Source: Phosphoribacter sp044220725
GTDB taxonomy: Bacteria; Actinomycetota; Actinomycetes; Actinomycetales; Dermatophilaceae
Direction: 5' to 3'
Assembly (NCBI GenBank): GCA_044220725.1
Contig: JBGAQN010000004.1
Location: forward strand, 1 to 64,000
Length of the DNA stretch: 64,000 nucleotides
The position numbers were made by a program, and so were the translations under genes. Positions 1 through 8,439 of this stretch are shown here, one piece after another. Under the pieces are notes generated by a model, which was not told where the DNA came from, did no database searches, and saw nothing but the letters and a program-made list of their open reading frames with translations. Within the stretch, counting starts at the first letter, position 1. Every line of letters starts with the position of its first letter.

Positions 1-24
1 GTCGGCGCGAGCGAAGCGCAGCCG

Positions 25-1167
25 TCAGCGCACGTCGTGCGGGTCGATGTGCCGCGGCCAGCCCGGAATGTCCTCCGGCCGACGTGAGTGGACCCCGATG
101 TAGCGGGCGGCCGGGCGGATGAGGCGGGCGGCTCGCTTCTGCTCAAGGATGTGGGCCGACCAGCCGGCCGTGCGGGCACAGGTGAACATCGGGGTGAACA
201 TCGACGGCGGGACCTCGGCGTAGTCGAGGATGACCGCGGCCCAGAACTCGACGTTGGTCTCCAACACCCGATCGGGCCGACGCTCGCGCAGCTCAGCCAG
301 GGCGGCGACCTCGAGAGCGTGCGCCGCCTCGTAGCGCGGCGCGTTGAGCCGCTCGCACGTGGTGCGCAGCACGCGGGCGCGCGGGTCCTCGGCGCGGTAG
401 ACCCGGTGCCCGAAACCCATGAGCCGCTCGCCGCGGTCCAGGACCCCCTTGACGTATGCCGTCGCATCCCCCATCTGCTCGACGGCCTCCAACATGTGCA
501 GCACCCGTGACGGGGCACCACCGTGCAGCGGCCCGCTCATCGCGCCGACCGCTCCGGACAGGCACGCGGCGACGTCGGCGCCGGTCGAGGCGATGACCCG
601 GGCGGTGAACGTCGAAGCGTTCATCCCGTGCTCGGCGGCCGACACCCAGTAGGCGTCGACGGCCTCCACGTGGCGGGGGTCGGGCTCACCGCGCCAGCGG
701 ATCATGAACCGCTCGACGATGGTGCGGGCCTTGTCGACCTCACGCTGGGGAACCATGGGTTTGTGCACGCCGCGGGCGGACTGGCCGACGAACGACAAGG
801 CCATGACAGCGGCCCGGGCGAGGTTCTCGCGGGCCTCCTCCTCGTCGATGTCGAACAGTGGCCGGAAACCCCAGATCGGGGCGAGCTGGGCCAGCGCCGA
901 CTGGACGTCGACCCGGACGTCGCCGGAGTGCACCGGCAGCGGGAACGGCTCGGCTGGCGGCAGGCCCGGCTCGAACGCCCCGTCGACGAGCAACCCCCAC
1001 ACCTGACCGAAGGACACCTTGTCGACGAGATCTTCGATGTCGACCCCGCGGTAGCGCAGCGCGCTGCCTTCCTTGTCGGGCTCGGCGATCTCGGTCTCGC
1101 AAGCGACGATCCCCTCCAGGCCCGGCTTGAACCGGTCCTCGGGGACGGCGAGCGGTTGGGTGGTCAC
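25..1167 (-). CDS. citA: Citrate synthase 2 (CitA-type)
   Basis: Condenses oxaloacetate and acetyl-CoA to citrate in the TCA cycle. The ~380-residue protein carries the family's substrate-binding and catalytic motifs: LHGGAPSRVL, then GFGHRVYRAEDPRA, then the C-terminal run FTCARTAGWSAH. The short length and motif context fit the actinobacterial CitA branch rather than the longer GltA. The GTG start at 1167 was chosen because an AAGGAG Shine-Dalgarno lies at 1175-1180 with good spacing. An in-frame ATG at 1239 would add 24 Pro/Arg-rich residues and has no ribosome site. It points away from pdxH, a pairing common in actinobacteria. Confidence 0.95.
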   Translation of the reverse strand: MTTQPLAVPEDRFKPGLEGIVACETEIAEPDKEGSALRYRGVDIEDLVDKVSFGQVWGLLVDGAFEPGLPPAEPFPLPVHSGDVRVDVQSALAQLAPIWGFRPLFDIDEEEARENLARAAVMALSFVGQSARGVHKPMVPQREVDKARTIVERFMIRWRGEPDPRHVEAVDAYWVSAAEHGMNASTFTARVIASTGADVAACLSGAVGAMSGPLHGGAPSRVLHMLEAVEQMGDATAYVKGVLDRGERLMGFGHRVYRAEDPRARVLRTTCERLNAPRYEAAHALEVAALAELRERRPDRVLETNVEFWAAVILDYAEVPPSMFTPMFTCARTAGWSAHILEQKRAARLIRPAARYIGVHSRRPEDIPGWPRHIDPHDVR

Positions 1168-1287
1168 AGGGGTGCTCCTTGGGACAACGGGTCGTGGCTT
1201 ACGGGGTTGCGGTGCAAGCCGCATGCGATTCTGCCCCATCCCCGAGGGTGCTCGGCGCCGCTGCCCCCTGGGCCGGGGGCTGGTCGC

Positions 1288-1695
1288 CTAACGCGTGCGC
1301 TTGAGCGCCGCGCGGGCCTTGCCGGCCATCGCCCCGCCAGCCGAGGCGATCCGATCTTTGGCGGGCGCCGGCGGCTCGGGCACCACGCGCTGGCTCAGGT
1401 CGGCGCGCTCGACGAGGCTGGCCAGGGGCACCGCGACCGGCGGGTGCGACGTGATCGGCTCCTCGCCGCTATAGACGACCCACACTGGCTGTCCCTCGTG
1501 GAAGACCCGCAGCACCGTCCCGGCCTGCAGGGTCCCCGCCTCCGCGAACGCCGCTTTGCGCGCCTTCTGCTCGGCGAGCTTCTTCTGGGCGTATGCCGTC
1601 GCCGGCTCCCGAAGCGTTTTGGCCGCGACCACGAGGTGGGGGCCGTACTTCACGCCGTACTTCACGGCATACCCGACGATCTTGCCAGCCGCCAT
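1288..1695 (-). CDS. Conserved small protein of unknown function
   Basis: A 135-residue protein I cannot assign to a named family. The N-terminus is hydrophobic and Tyr/Val-rich (MAAGKIVGYAVKYG), followed by a basic, helical-looking stretch rich in Ala/Lys and a beta-like middle (LRVFHEGQPVWVVYSG). The C-terminus is Ala/Lys/Arg-rich. It lies between citA and pdxH and is transcribed divergently from pdxH, whose promoter overlaps its start. Coding is supported by codon usage and by lack of overlap with other genes. The in-frame Tyr-Ala near residue 34 is encoded by a copy of the octamer. Confidence 0.7.
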   Translation of the reverse strand: MAAGKIVGYAVKYGVKYGPHLVVAAKTLREPATAYAQKKLAEQKARKAAFAEAGTLQAGTVLRVFHEGQPVWVVYSGEEPITSHPPVAVPLASLVERADLSQRVVPEPPAPAKDRIASAGGAMAGKARAALKRTR

Positions 1696-1747
1696 GTGTC
1701 TGGACCCTTCCGTGCGCGCCTTGTGCCGGGAAGCCTACGCTCGGAGG

Positions 1748-2452
1748 GTGACCGACCGCGTCGACTACACCGGCGAGGGGCTCGACGAAGCCGACCTCGC
1801 GTCCACGCCCTACGAGCAGCTGACCCGCTGGATCGGGCAGGCGACGGCGGAAGGGGTGTGCGCCGCGGAGTCTCCTGAGGGGCTGGCGCTGCAGTTCGCC
1901 ACGGTCGACGCCGCCGGCGCGCCCAACGTGCGGACCGTGCTGATGCGGTTCCTCGACCCGCGCGGGCCGGGGTTCGTCACCGATGCCGGGTCGGCCAAGG
2001 CGCGCGAGATCGCTGGCAATCCCCGGGTGGCCGCGTCGCTCGGCTGGCCGGAGTTGTTCCGGGTCGTGCGCTTGCGCGGGGTGGCCGAGCCGGTCGAGGC
2101 GGCGGCGCTCGCGGACTACTTCGGGCACCGGCCGTGGGGGTCGCGGATTGCCGCGTGGGCCTCGCACCAGTCCGCGCCGGTCGCGAGCCGGGCCGCGCTG
2201 CTTGCCGAATTTGACCGGTATGCCGCGCAGTTCCCCGACCATGGCTCACCGGACGACGTGCCGGTGCCGCCGTCGTGGGCGGGCTTCCGGGTGCGGGCGA
2301 TGGAGGTCGAGTTCTGGGCCGGTCGGTCCAGCCGCTTGCACGACCGGATCGTGTTCTCGGCGTCTGGGCCTGCGACTGATGGCAGCGAGCCGGGGCAGGT
2401 CCCGTTGCTGGACGACCCGGCGGCGTGGACGGTGAGCCGCCGCCAGCCTTGA
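1748..2452 (+). CDS. pdxH: Pyridoxamine 5'-phosphate oxidase
   Basis: FMN-dependent oxidase that converts pyridoxine or pyridoxamine 5'-phosphate to pyridoxal 5'-phosphate. The N-terminal VDYTGEGLDEADL, central PNVRTVLMRF and GSRIAAWASHQS, and C-terminal EFWAGRSSRLHDR with PLLDDPAAW are PdxH signatures. At 234 residues it is close to family length. The GTG at 1748 matches the usual family N-terminus. A TACGCT -10 box at 1736-1741 lies 6 bases upstream, so the mRNA is probably leaderless. An in-frame ATG at 1694 would overlap the divergent gene's start codon. Confidence 0.95.
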   Translation: MTDRVDYTGEGLDEADLASTPYEQLTRWIGQATAEGVCAAESPEGLALQFATVDAAGAPNVRTVLMRFLDPRGPGFVTDAGSAKAREIAGNPRVAASLGWPELFRVVRLRGVAEPVEAAALADYFGHRPWGSRIAAWASHQSAPVASRAALLAEFDRYAAQFPDHGSPDDVPVPPSWAGFRVRAMEVEFWAGRSSRLHDRIVFSASGPATDGSEPGQVPLLDDPAAWTVSRRQP

Positions 2453-3058
2453 CATGGGAACGGCCCGTGGGGGAGCCGGTCTCCGACGAGGGCCGACGTG
2501 CACGCTGGACGAGACGTGCCTACCCACAGGCCGCGGCGACTGCTGGGATTGCGGTCGCGTCGACGTCCCAAGACTGGGACGGTGCGCTAACGCGCAGCCA
2601 CCTCACGTGTCCGATAGGAACTCACTACCTGACCACCTCCTCTCTCGTGTGAGGGAGACGGTATGCCGTGCGTGCGGCGTTCTCAAGGGATTTCCGAGCG
2701 GTCTGGGCGGGCCGGGGGGTGGAGGTGGAGGTGGACAGGATCTGACGGGGGGTCGGGCAGGGTCGCCAGGGCCTCAAGGGTGTCCCGGGTCCACGCGAGG
2801 TGGGCGCGCGGAGACCTCCGAGTGGCCGAGGCAGGCGTTGGCGGCCAGTTATGCCGGGGTGGCCGCCTTCCAGGTGGCCCTCGCCGCCGGTGCTCCGTGG
2901 GGCGCCGCAGCCTGGGGTGGAGCGAAGAAAGGGGTGCTGCCGACAGAGTTCCGGATCGGCAGCGTGATCTCGGCGGCTCGGGGGTGGAGCTGGACAGAAC
3001 CTCGGCGGGAGTTGGACGGGATCTGGCGGGACGCCGGGCAGGACCTACAGTGCGGGAG
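2453..3058. other. 606-bp gap with imperfect repeats and a gene fragment
   Basis: No intact gene is visible between pdxH and the MFS gene. Two G-rich stretches (about 2712-2765 and 2980-3045) resemble each other: both contain a GGGGTGGAG..TGGACAG-like core followed by GGATCTG and GGGCAGG. They flank a piece coding for the start of a small membrane protein (listed separately). One octamer copy lies at about 2663. The arrangement suggests decayed DNA, with no integrase or transposase in sight. Confidence 0.5.
2820..2978 (+). pseudogene. N-terminal fragment of a small actinobacterial membrane protein
   Basis: The frame reads EWPRQALAASYAGVAAF, then QVALAAGAPWGAAAWGG, then VLPTEFRIGSVISA. This has the look of the first helix and GAPWG.AAWGG...LPT..RIGS signature of a short, uncharacterised actinobacterial membrane protein family, recalled from memory and not searched. 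The expected remaining helices are missing. The frame runs into the G-rich repeat and gives unrelated sequence up to the MFS start. No convincing start codon or ribosome site precedes it, so I read it as a truncated remnant. Confidence 0.4.
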
Positions 3059-4357
3059 GTGACCAGCAGTCCGGCCCGCGGCATCCCACAGGTGACCAGC
3101 CTGCGGCCGATCGCGGTCGCGGCATACGGGCCGACGATCCTCTCGTCGGTCGGGACTGGCGCCGTGCTGCCGGTGCTGGCGCTGACCGCCCGCGACCTCG
3201 GTGCGAGCGTCGGGGCGGCTGCGGTCGTCGTGGCCCTGCTCGGCGTGGGGATGCTCGCCGGCGACCTGCCCGCGGGCGCGCTCGCCGCCCGGATCGGTGA
3301 GCGGCGGGCGTTGCTCGCGGCGAGCCTGGCCGAGGCGGTGGCGATGGCCGCGGCGGGCCTCGCGCCCTCGGTGCTGACCTTGGGCGCGGCGGTCTTGGCG
3401 CTGGGGCTGGCGGGATCGGTGTTCGGGCTGGCTCGCCATGCCTACCTCACCGAGGCGGTCGCGCCGACGCTGCGCGCGCGGGCGCTGTCGACGCTCGGCG
3501 GGGTGCATCGGGTGGGCATTTTCGTGGGGCCGTTCGTCGGTGCACTCACCCTGGGGTGGTGGGGAAGCATCGGCCCGTATGCCGTCGGCGTCCTCGCCGC
3601 GCTCGCCGCGGCTGTGCTGGTGGCGGTGACTCCCGACCTGGCGCTTCGGGATGCCGCCCGCCACGTTGAAAGCCCGACCCGGGACACCGAGAGCCCGGAC
3701 CGGCTCACCGTGCTGTCCGTGCTGCGGGCCCATCGACGGGTGCTCACCACTCTGGGGCTTGGCGTTCTGGCCGTGTCGGCGACCAGGGCGGCGCGCAACG
3801 CCATCGTCCCACTGTGGGCTGAGGCGATCGGGCTGGATGCCGCGTCCACGAGCATCGTCTTCGGGCTGTCGGGGGCCGCCGACATGTTGCTGTTCTACCC
3901 GGCGGGCTGGGCGATGGACCGGTTCGGGCGGGTGCACGTGGCCGTCTCGTCGATGCTCGTCCTCGGACTCGGGATGCTTCTCGTGCCACTGGTGGGCACG
4001 TTCTGGGGGCTGGTCGTCGTCGCGACCGTGCTCGGGATCGGCAACGGGATCGGCTCAGGCATCCTCATGACCCTCGGCGCGGACGCCTCCCCACAGGTCG
4101 GGCGCGCCCAGTTCCTCGGCGGCTGGCGGCTCATGGGCGACATCGGCTGGGCTGGCGGCCCGGCCCTGGTGTCGGCGGTCGCCGTGGTCGCCTCGCTCGG
4201 CTGGGCGTCCGTGACGATGGGCCTGCTGGCCTGGGCCGGTGCAGGCTGGCTGCGGGTCTGGGTGCCGCGGTTCGACCCGATCAGGCGGGGTTCGGCGAGT
4301 GCGCCGAGACCTGACCCTCCGCCGAGATCGGGTCCCGCGTCGACCCCAGAGCCGTGA
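3059..4357 (+). CDS. MFS transporter
   Basis: A ~432-residue integral membrane protein with about 12 hydrophobic segments, of the major facilitator superfamily (drug-efflux-like). The loop between helices 2 and 3 carries AARIGERRALLAAS, and the matching loop in the second half reads AMDRFGRVHVAVSS, both versions of the MFS motif A. The substrate cannot be told. The GTG at 3059 was chosen because a TACAGT -10 box (3046-3051) lies 7 bases upstream, giving a leaderless start. GTGs at 3050 and 3093 are alternatives. The 3' end overlaps the convergent GNAT gene by 77 bases. Confidence 0.88.
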   Translation: MTSSPARGIPQVTSLRPIAVAAYGPTILSSVGTGAVLPVLALTARDLGASVGAAAVVVALLGVGMLAGDLPAGALAARIGERRALLAASLAEAVAMAAAGLAPSVLTLGAAVLALGLAGSVFGLARHAYLTEAVAPTLRARALSTLGGVHRVGIFVGPFVGALTLGWWGSIGPYAVGVLAALAAAVLVAVTPDLALRDAARHVESPTRDTESPDRLTVLSVLRAHRRVLTTLGLGVLAVSATRAARNAIVPLWAEAIGLDAASTSIVFGLSGAADMLLFYPAGWAMDRFGRVHVAVSSMLVLGLGMLLVPLVGTFWGLVVVATVLGIGNGIGSGILMTLGADASPQVGRAQFLGGWRLMGDIGWAGGPALVSAVAVVASLGWASVTMGLLAWAGAGWLRVWVPRFDPIRRGSASAPRPDPPPRSGPASTPEP

Positions 4358-4832
4358 GCGCCGCACCGTCGGTGCGCCACACCGTCCACTCGTCCTGAGG
4401 CACCGCGCCAAGGCTCTCGTAGAACCCGTGCGCCGGGGTGTTCCAGTCCAACACCCACCACTCGAACCGCGGATAGCCCCGCTCCACCGCGATCCGGGCC
4501 AGCTCGACGAGCAGTCGTCGTCCGAGCCCCAGGCCGCGCGCCTCCGGCCGGACGAACAGGTCCTCCAGCCAGATCCCATGCCGGACCTTCCACGTCGAGA
4601 AGGTGACATACCAGATGGCGATCCCGGCAACTGTCCAGGCCCCGGCGTCGTCCCGCACCTCGGCGACGTGGCAGAAGACCTGCGGCGAGACACCGAACAG
4701 GTGCTCCCGGAGGTCCTCGACGCTGCCCTCGACGGCGTCGGGTTCCCGCTCGTAGACGGCCAGCGCGACGATCAAGTCATGGATCGCCGCGCAGTCTTCG
4801 GGGACGGCATACCGGATGCGAGTCTCGGCCAC
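4281..4832 (-). CDS. GNAT-family N-acetyltransferase
   Basis: An acetyl-CoA-dependent acyltransferase, probably of the diamine/small-amine type judged by resemblance to SSAT-like proteins: RYAVPEDCAAIHDLI at the start, then YERE, IAIWYVTFSTW, and the acetyl-CoA loop EDLFVRPEARGLGLGRRLL. The C-terminal YPRFEWWVLDWN followed by FYESLGA is typical. The 183-residue form begins at GTG 4832, where AGGAG directly abuts the codon. This spacing is poor and leaves the exact start uncertain. The last ~20 residues extend past the usual family end and overlap the MFS gene. Confidence 0.88.
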   Translation of the reverse strand: MAETRIRYAVPEDCAAIHDLIVALAVYEREPDAVEGSVEDLREHLFGVSPQVFCHVAEVRDDAGAWTVAGIAIWYVTFSTWKVRHGIWLEDLFVRPEARGLGLGRRLLVELARIAVERGYPRFEWWVLDWNTPAHGFYESLGAVPQDEWTVWRTDGAALTALGSTRDPISAEGQVSAHSPNPA

Positions 4833-4879
4833 CTCCTGAGGGTATGCCGTCCGCCCCCGCCCCCGAATCCGCGCGCGCC

Positions 4880-4925
4880 ACGGAGTGCGGTTGAGGGGGT
4901 GATCATCCCCTTGATCGCACTCCGT
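4880..4925 (-). terminator. Hairpin between photolyase and GNAT genes
   Basis: The arm ACGGAGTGCG at 4880-4889 pairs with CGCACTCCGT at 4916-4925. The inner bases GGGG and CCCC also pair across a short loop containing TGATCA. It lies downstream of the photolyase stop and upstream of the GNAT start on the same strand, where an intrinsic terminator would be expected. There is no U-tract, as is usual in high-GC actinobacteria. Confidence 0.55.
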
Positions 4926-4943
4926 CGGGCACGCGCCCAGCGC

Positions 4944-5024
4944 TGGATAGCACGTCAGCGGTCCCACCGCCGGAGAGCACAGCAGCGGTCCCACCGCTGG
5001 ACAGCACAGCGGCGGTCCCACGGC
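4944..5024. repeat. Three tandem 27-bp repeats
   Basis: Units at 4944-4970, 4971-4997 and 4998-5024 share the pattern GGA.AGCAC..C.GCGGTCCCAC.GC with a few substitutions. They lie just beyond the photolyase stop codon and before the hairpin. No coding function is apparent, and the copy number may vary between strains. Confidence 0.8.
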
Positions 5025-5037
5025 CCGGCCCATCAGA

Positions 5038-6417
5038 TTACGTGCGGGTGGCGGCATACCGGCGCAGCGCCTCCTCGCGCTCCGCGGCGTGGTCGAGGAT
5101 CCGCGGGGGGTAGCCCGCGGCATACCCCTGCGGGTGGCGCCACGGCTCGTGGGCGGCAGCCCCTGGAAGGTGGGCTAACTCGGGCACCCAACGCCGCACA
5201 TACGCCCCGTCGGGGTCGAAGCGCATCCCCTGACCGACCGGGTTGAACACCCGGAAGTAGGGCGCCGCGTCCGTGCCAGTCCCCGAACACCATTGCCAGC
5301 CATGCGAATTCGAGGCCAGGTCGCCGTCGGCGAGCAACGCCATGAAGTGCCGGGCTCCGTGCGGCCACCACACGTGCAGGTCCTTGACCAGGAAGCTCGC
5401 GGTGACCATTCGCACCCGGTTGTGCATCCAGCCGGTCGCCGCCAGCTGACGCATCCCCGCGTCGACGAACGGGAAGCCGGTCCGGCCCGCCTGCCACGCC
5501 GCGAAGCCGGCCCCCGGCTCGTCGTAAGCCATCCCCGGCATCGGCCGCAGGTCCTTCCACGCCGACCCGGGGTGATGCCAGAGCACATCCGCATAGAACT
5601 CGCGCCAGGCCAGCTCGGTGACGAACGTCGCCGCACCGGGGCTGGCGGCAGCCGGCGACGTGGCCACGTCGGATAGCAGAGTGCGCGGGTGGACCTCGCC
5701 GAACTTGAGCGCCTCGGACAGCCGTGACGTCCCGTCGAGATCCGGCCGGTCGCGGCGCTCGCCGTAGTCCGCGATCCCCTCTCTCACGAACGCTGTCCAG
5801 CGCTCGCGCGCCGTCGTCTCGCCTGCCGGTGCTAATGCCGCCGGCGCCCCGCCCGCCGGTCTCGGCTCTCGTCCCGGTTCGGTCGGCAGGCCGTCGGAGG
5901 GCACGTCGGCGAGCCCACGCAGCCGGTTCGGGGCGGGCGCTGGCCCGGGTGCCCCGTGGGCCCGCCAGGCCCGCGCGAACGGCGTGAAGACCCGGTATGC
6001 CGTCCCGCCCCCCGTCCGCAGCGTCCCAGGTCCGATCGCGTATGCCGTGCCCGTCGCCACGAGGTCGCAACCTTGGGCGACCAGGGCCGCTCGAACCGCC
6101 GAGTCGCGACGGCGGCCGTAGGGAGTGGTCTCCGCGGTCACCTGCACCGAGGCGGCCCGAACCTCACGAGCAACGGCCGGCACGACGACCGATGGTGAGC
6201 CGCGGCGGATGACGAGGCGCACGGCATACCGGGCCTGAAGATCGGCGTCCAGCGAGCGGAGGGAGGCGAGCAAGCGCGCCCGGCGGGCGGCTCCGGCTGA
6301 GTCCCACAGCACCGGGTCGAGGACGAAGAGTGGCACGACGGGCGCGTCGGCAGCGGCCAGCAGCGCGGGGTTGTCGCCGAGTCGCAGATCCCGCCTTGCC
6401 CACCACACTGTCGTCAT
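5038..6417 (-). CDS. phrB: Deoxyribodipyrimidine photolyase
   Basis: Light-driven repair of cyclobutane pyrimidine dimers using FAD, plus an antenna pigment. The 459-residue protein has the N-terminal alpha/beta antenna domain (WARRDLRLGDNPAL) and the helical FAD domain: ELAWREFYADVLWHHPG, TGFPFVDAGMRQL, TGWMHNRVRM, and NSHGWQWCSGTGTDAAPYFR with FNPVGQG. The Trp residues for electron transfer and the N/R pair near FAD are present. It is divergent from the ideR-like gene, with only 20 bases between the two starts. Four or five octamer copies fall inside the gene. Confidence 0.96.
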   Translation of the reverse strand: MTTVWWARRDLRLGDNPALLAAADAPVVPLFVLDPVLWDSAGAARRARLLASLRSLDADLQARYAVRLVIRRGSPSVVVPAVAREVRAASVQVTAETTPYGRRRDSAVRAALVAQGCDLVATGTAYAIGPGTLRTGGGTAYRVFTPFARAWRAHGAPGPAPAPNRLRGLADVPSDGLPTEPGREPRPAGGAPAALAPAGETTARERWTAFVREGIADYGERRDRPDLDGTSRLSEALKFGEVHPRTLLSDVATSPAAASPGAATFVTELAWREFYADVLWHHPGSAWKDLRPMPGMAYDEPGAGFAAWQAGRTGFPFVDAGMRQLAATGWMHNRVRMVTASFLVKDLHVWWPHGARHFMALLADGDLASNSHGWQWCSGTGTDAAPYFRVFNPVGQGMRFDPDGAYVRRWVPELAHLPGAAAHEPWRHPQGYAAGYPPRILDHAAEREEALRRYAATRT

Positions 6418-6437
6418 CGGATGAGAGGCTAGCCCCC

Positions 6438-7259
6438 GTGACCGACATGATCGACACGACGGAGATGTATCTCCGGACCATCTTCGAGCTCGAAGAAGAC
6501 GGCATTCCGCCGATGCGAGCCCGCATTGTCGAGCGGCTCGGTCACTCTGGGCCGACGGTGTCGCAGACCGTGGCCCGGATGGAACGAGATGGCCTGCTGG
6601 CGGTCAGCGATGGCCGGATCCTGGAGTTGTCCCCGAGTGGCCGGTTGGCCGCCACGCGGGTCATGCGCAAACACCGCCTGGCCGAGCGGTTGCTCGTCGA
6701 CATTCTCGGTCTGGATTGGGAGTTGGCCCACGCCGAGGCGTGCCGCTGGGAGCACGTCATCAGTGACGACGTCGAGCGCCGGATCTTGGCTTTGGTGGGC
6801 GATTCGAGCAGGTCGCCGTATGGCAACGAGATCCCGGGTCTGGCCGAGCTGGGCCCGGACCGCTCCGGTGTCTCAGTCAGTGCCGAAGTCCCCGACGGGG
6901 AGTCGGTCGAGGAGCCGGCGGGCGAGTCGGCCGGGGAGTCGGCGGGCGAGTCGGCCGGGGAGCAATCGCTGGTGGAGGTCTTGGCCGCGACCGGGGTTGA
7001 CTCGCCCGAGACCTCGCCGCTCGTCGTGCAGACCCGACGGATCGGTGAGCCGGTCCAGGTCGATCACAGCGCCCTGTCGCTGCTCACCGTGGCCGGCTTG
7101 GTTCCTGGGCAGATGTCTCGGGTTCTGCTGCAGGACAATGAAATTCTAGCTCTCCGTGCAGTTGGTGGCGATCGTGAACCGGTGACGATCCCGGCGCGCG
7201 TCGCGGCATACGTCTTCGTCGGTCTGGTCTCCCGTGATCGGGGAGAGTCCATTCCGTGA
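6438..7259 (+). CDS. ideR: Iron-dependent DtxR/IdeR-family repressor
   Basis: Metal-sensing transcriptional repressor controlling iron uptake and storage. The N-terminal winged helix (MYLRTIFELEEDG, GPTVSQTVARMERDGLL) is followed by the metal-binding/dimerisation domain with MRKHRLAERLL and AHAEACRWEHV, which supplies the expected His, Glu and Cys ligands. The C-terminal SH3-like domain (VDHSALSLLTVAGLVPG) is present. An unusual acidic linker of ESAG-type repeats (about residues 155-175) sits between domains 2 and 3, making the protein ~273 residues against ~230 for IdeR. GTG 6438 is the likely start, with ATG 6447 possible. Confidence 0.9.
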   Translation: MTDMIDTTEMYLRTIFELEEDGIPPMRARIVERLGHSGPTVSQTVARMERDGLLAVSDGRILELSPSGRLAATRVMRKHRLAERLLVDILGLDWELAHAEACRWEHVISDDVERRILALVGDSSRSPYGNEIPGLAELGPDRSGVSVSAEVPDGESVEEPAGESAGESAGESAGEQSLVEVLAATGVDSPETSPLVVQTRRIGEPVQVDHSALSLLTVAGLVPGQMSRVLLQDNEILALRAVGGDREPVTIPARVAAYVFVGLVSRDRGESIP

Positions 7260-7334
7260 CCTGGGCGTGACATTTGCCTCCAGCGTCGGCTATCGTGAGG
7301 GCGCTCGCCAGCAATGCGCGAGCCCCGAGGTGGA

Positions 7335-7510
7335 CCGCCGAGTCCTGCCACCGCCGAGGGTTTCTGCACACCGCCAGGCAGGAGCGGGGGACCCATTTTC
7401 GGGCGTCGTGAGACGCCCTTGGGGTGAAGTTCCGGGAGGCGACCCGTCAGGGTCGAGACCGGAGCCGGGTGACCAACTCCCACCCGAACCCGACAGCTCA
7501 CCTCGTAGGC
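7335..7510 (+). promoter_or_regulatory. ydaO/yuaA-type c-di-AMP riboswitch
   Basis: The 270-base leader of the NlpC/P60 gene contains hallmark blocks of this riboswitch in order: CCGAGTCCTGCC at about 7338, CAGGAGCGGGGGACCCA at about 7378-7394, TTGGGGTGAA at about 7419-7428, and CCGAACCCGACAGCT followed by ACCTCGTAGGC at 7484-7510. In actinobacteria this RNA binds cyclic di-AMP and turns off wall-hydrolase genes, probably by a terminator. The assignment rests on these conserved blocks and the downstream gene type. Confidence 0.9.
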
Positions 7511-7529
7511 GTTTCTGGAGAGGCTCATC

Positions 7530-8372
7530 GTGGCAAAACACGTGGGGCGCCATCGCGCCGCCCGATACTCGGCATTGTCCGAATTGACCAATATCGCGGG
7601 TGAATCGGCACGTCCGGCTGTGCGTGCGACGGCCGTCGTCGCCGTCTCCAGCGGAATGCTCGCCGGCATGATCATTCCGGCCCAGGCGGTCCAGGCGCCC
7701 AGCGTCGACGGAGTTGCCTCCGAAGGCTCGGCGCGACCTCACGGGGTGACGGACGTCCTCGGCATCGCCGGGACTCCCACGACCGACGGACCCGGCCTGG
7801 CTCCCCCTGCCGCTGCTGCCCCCGCCGCACCCGCCGCCGCAGCCCCGGCCGCCGCGATCTTGGCCGTTGGGCCCGTGGTCACGGCGCCGGCATCGGTGGC
7901 AGGCTTGCCCACGTTCGGGGCGTTGGGGTTCACGACGAAGACGGTGGCCGTCGCGACCGACACTCGCGCATCGCGAACCACGACGACGGCGCGCACGGCG
8001 CCGACGGCCGCGCCGGCCCGGGTGCCGGCCCAGAGTGGATCGGTCATTGCGGTCGCGGCCAGCCTGCTGGGCATTCCCTACCGCTACGGTGGCTCGTCGC
8101 CCTCGACTGGCTTCGACTGCTCTGGCTTCACCTCGTACGTTTACCGGGTTGCCAAGGGCATCTCGATCCCGCGGACGGCTGAGGGGCAGCGTGCGGGTTC
8201 CACCAAGGTGTCCAACCCGGTGCCTGGCGATCTCGTCTTCTTCGGTATTCCGGCGGGGCACGTTGGCATCTACGCCGGCAACGGCATGATGTACGACTCG
8301 CCGCACACCGGCGAGGTGTCGCAGCTGCGCAAGATCTATGGCGGAAAGACCATCACCTACGGTCGCTTCTGA
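7530..8372 (+). CDS. Secreted NlpC/P60 peptidoglycan endopeptidase
   Basis: A cell-wall hydrolase that cleaves stem peptides. The 280-residue protein has a basic N-terminus and hydrophobic export segment (about residues 30-55, ending near AQAVQA), an Ala/Pro/Thr-rich linker, and a C-terminal NlpC/P60 domain from about residue 165. The catalytic Cys lies in FDCSGFTSYVY, the His in AGHVGIYAG, and PHTG may supply the third polar residue. The GTG start at 7530 follows a GGAGAGG ribosome site. The upstream c-di-AMP riboswitch ties expression to wall or osmotic state. This gene has no octamer copies. Confidence 0.93.
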   Translation: MAKHVGRHRAARYSALSELTNIAGESARPAVRATAVVAVSSGMLAGMIIPAQAVQAPSVDGVASEGSARPHGVTDVLGIAGTPTTDGPGLAPPAAAAPAAPAAAAPAAAILAVGPVVTAPASVAGLPTFGALGFTTKTVAVATDTRASRTTTTARTAPTAAPARVPAQSGSVIAVAASLLGIPYRYGGSSPSTGFDCSGFTSYVYRVAKGISIPRTAEGQRAGSTKVSNPVPGDLVFFGIPAGHVGIYAGNGMMYDSPHTGEVSQLRKIYGGKTITYGRF

Positions 8373-8439
8373 CCGACCCCTCGATCACTAGACTCAAGAG
8401 CCCCCCAATCGGCGGGCCGAGCCGTCCGTCGCCCTGAGA

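Noticed and set aside
523..1878. Long open frame antisense to citA and the next gene
   Set aside because: It is opposite two well-supported genes; high GC content keeps shadow frames open. Its composition (Arg/Gly/Asp-rich, no motifs) fits a shadow.
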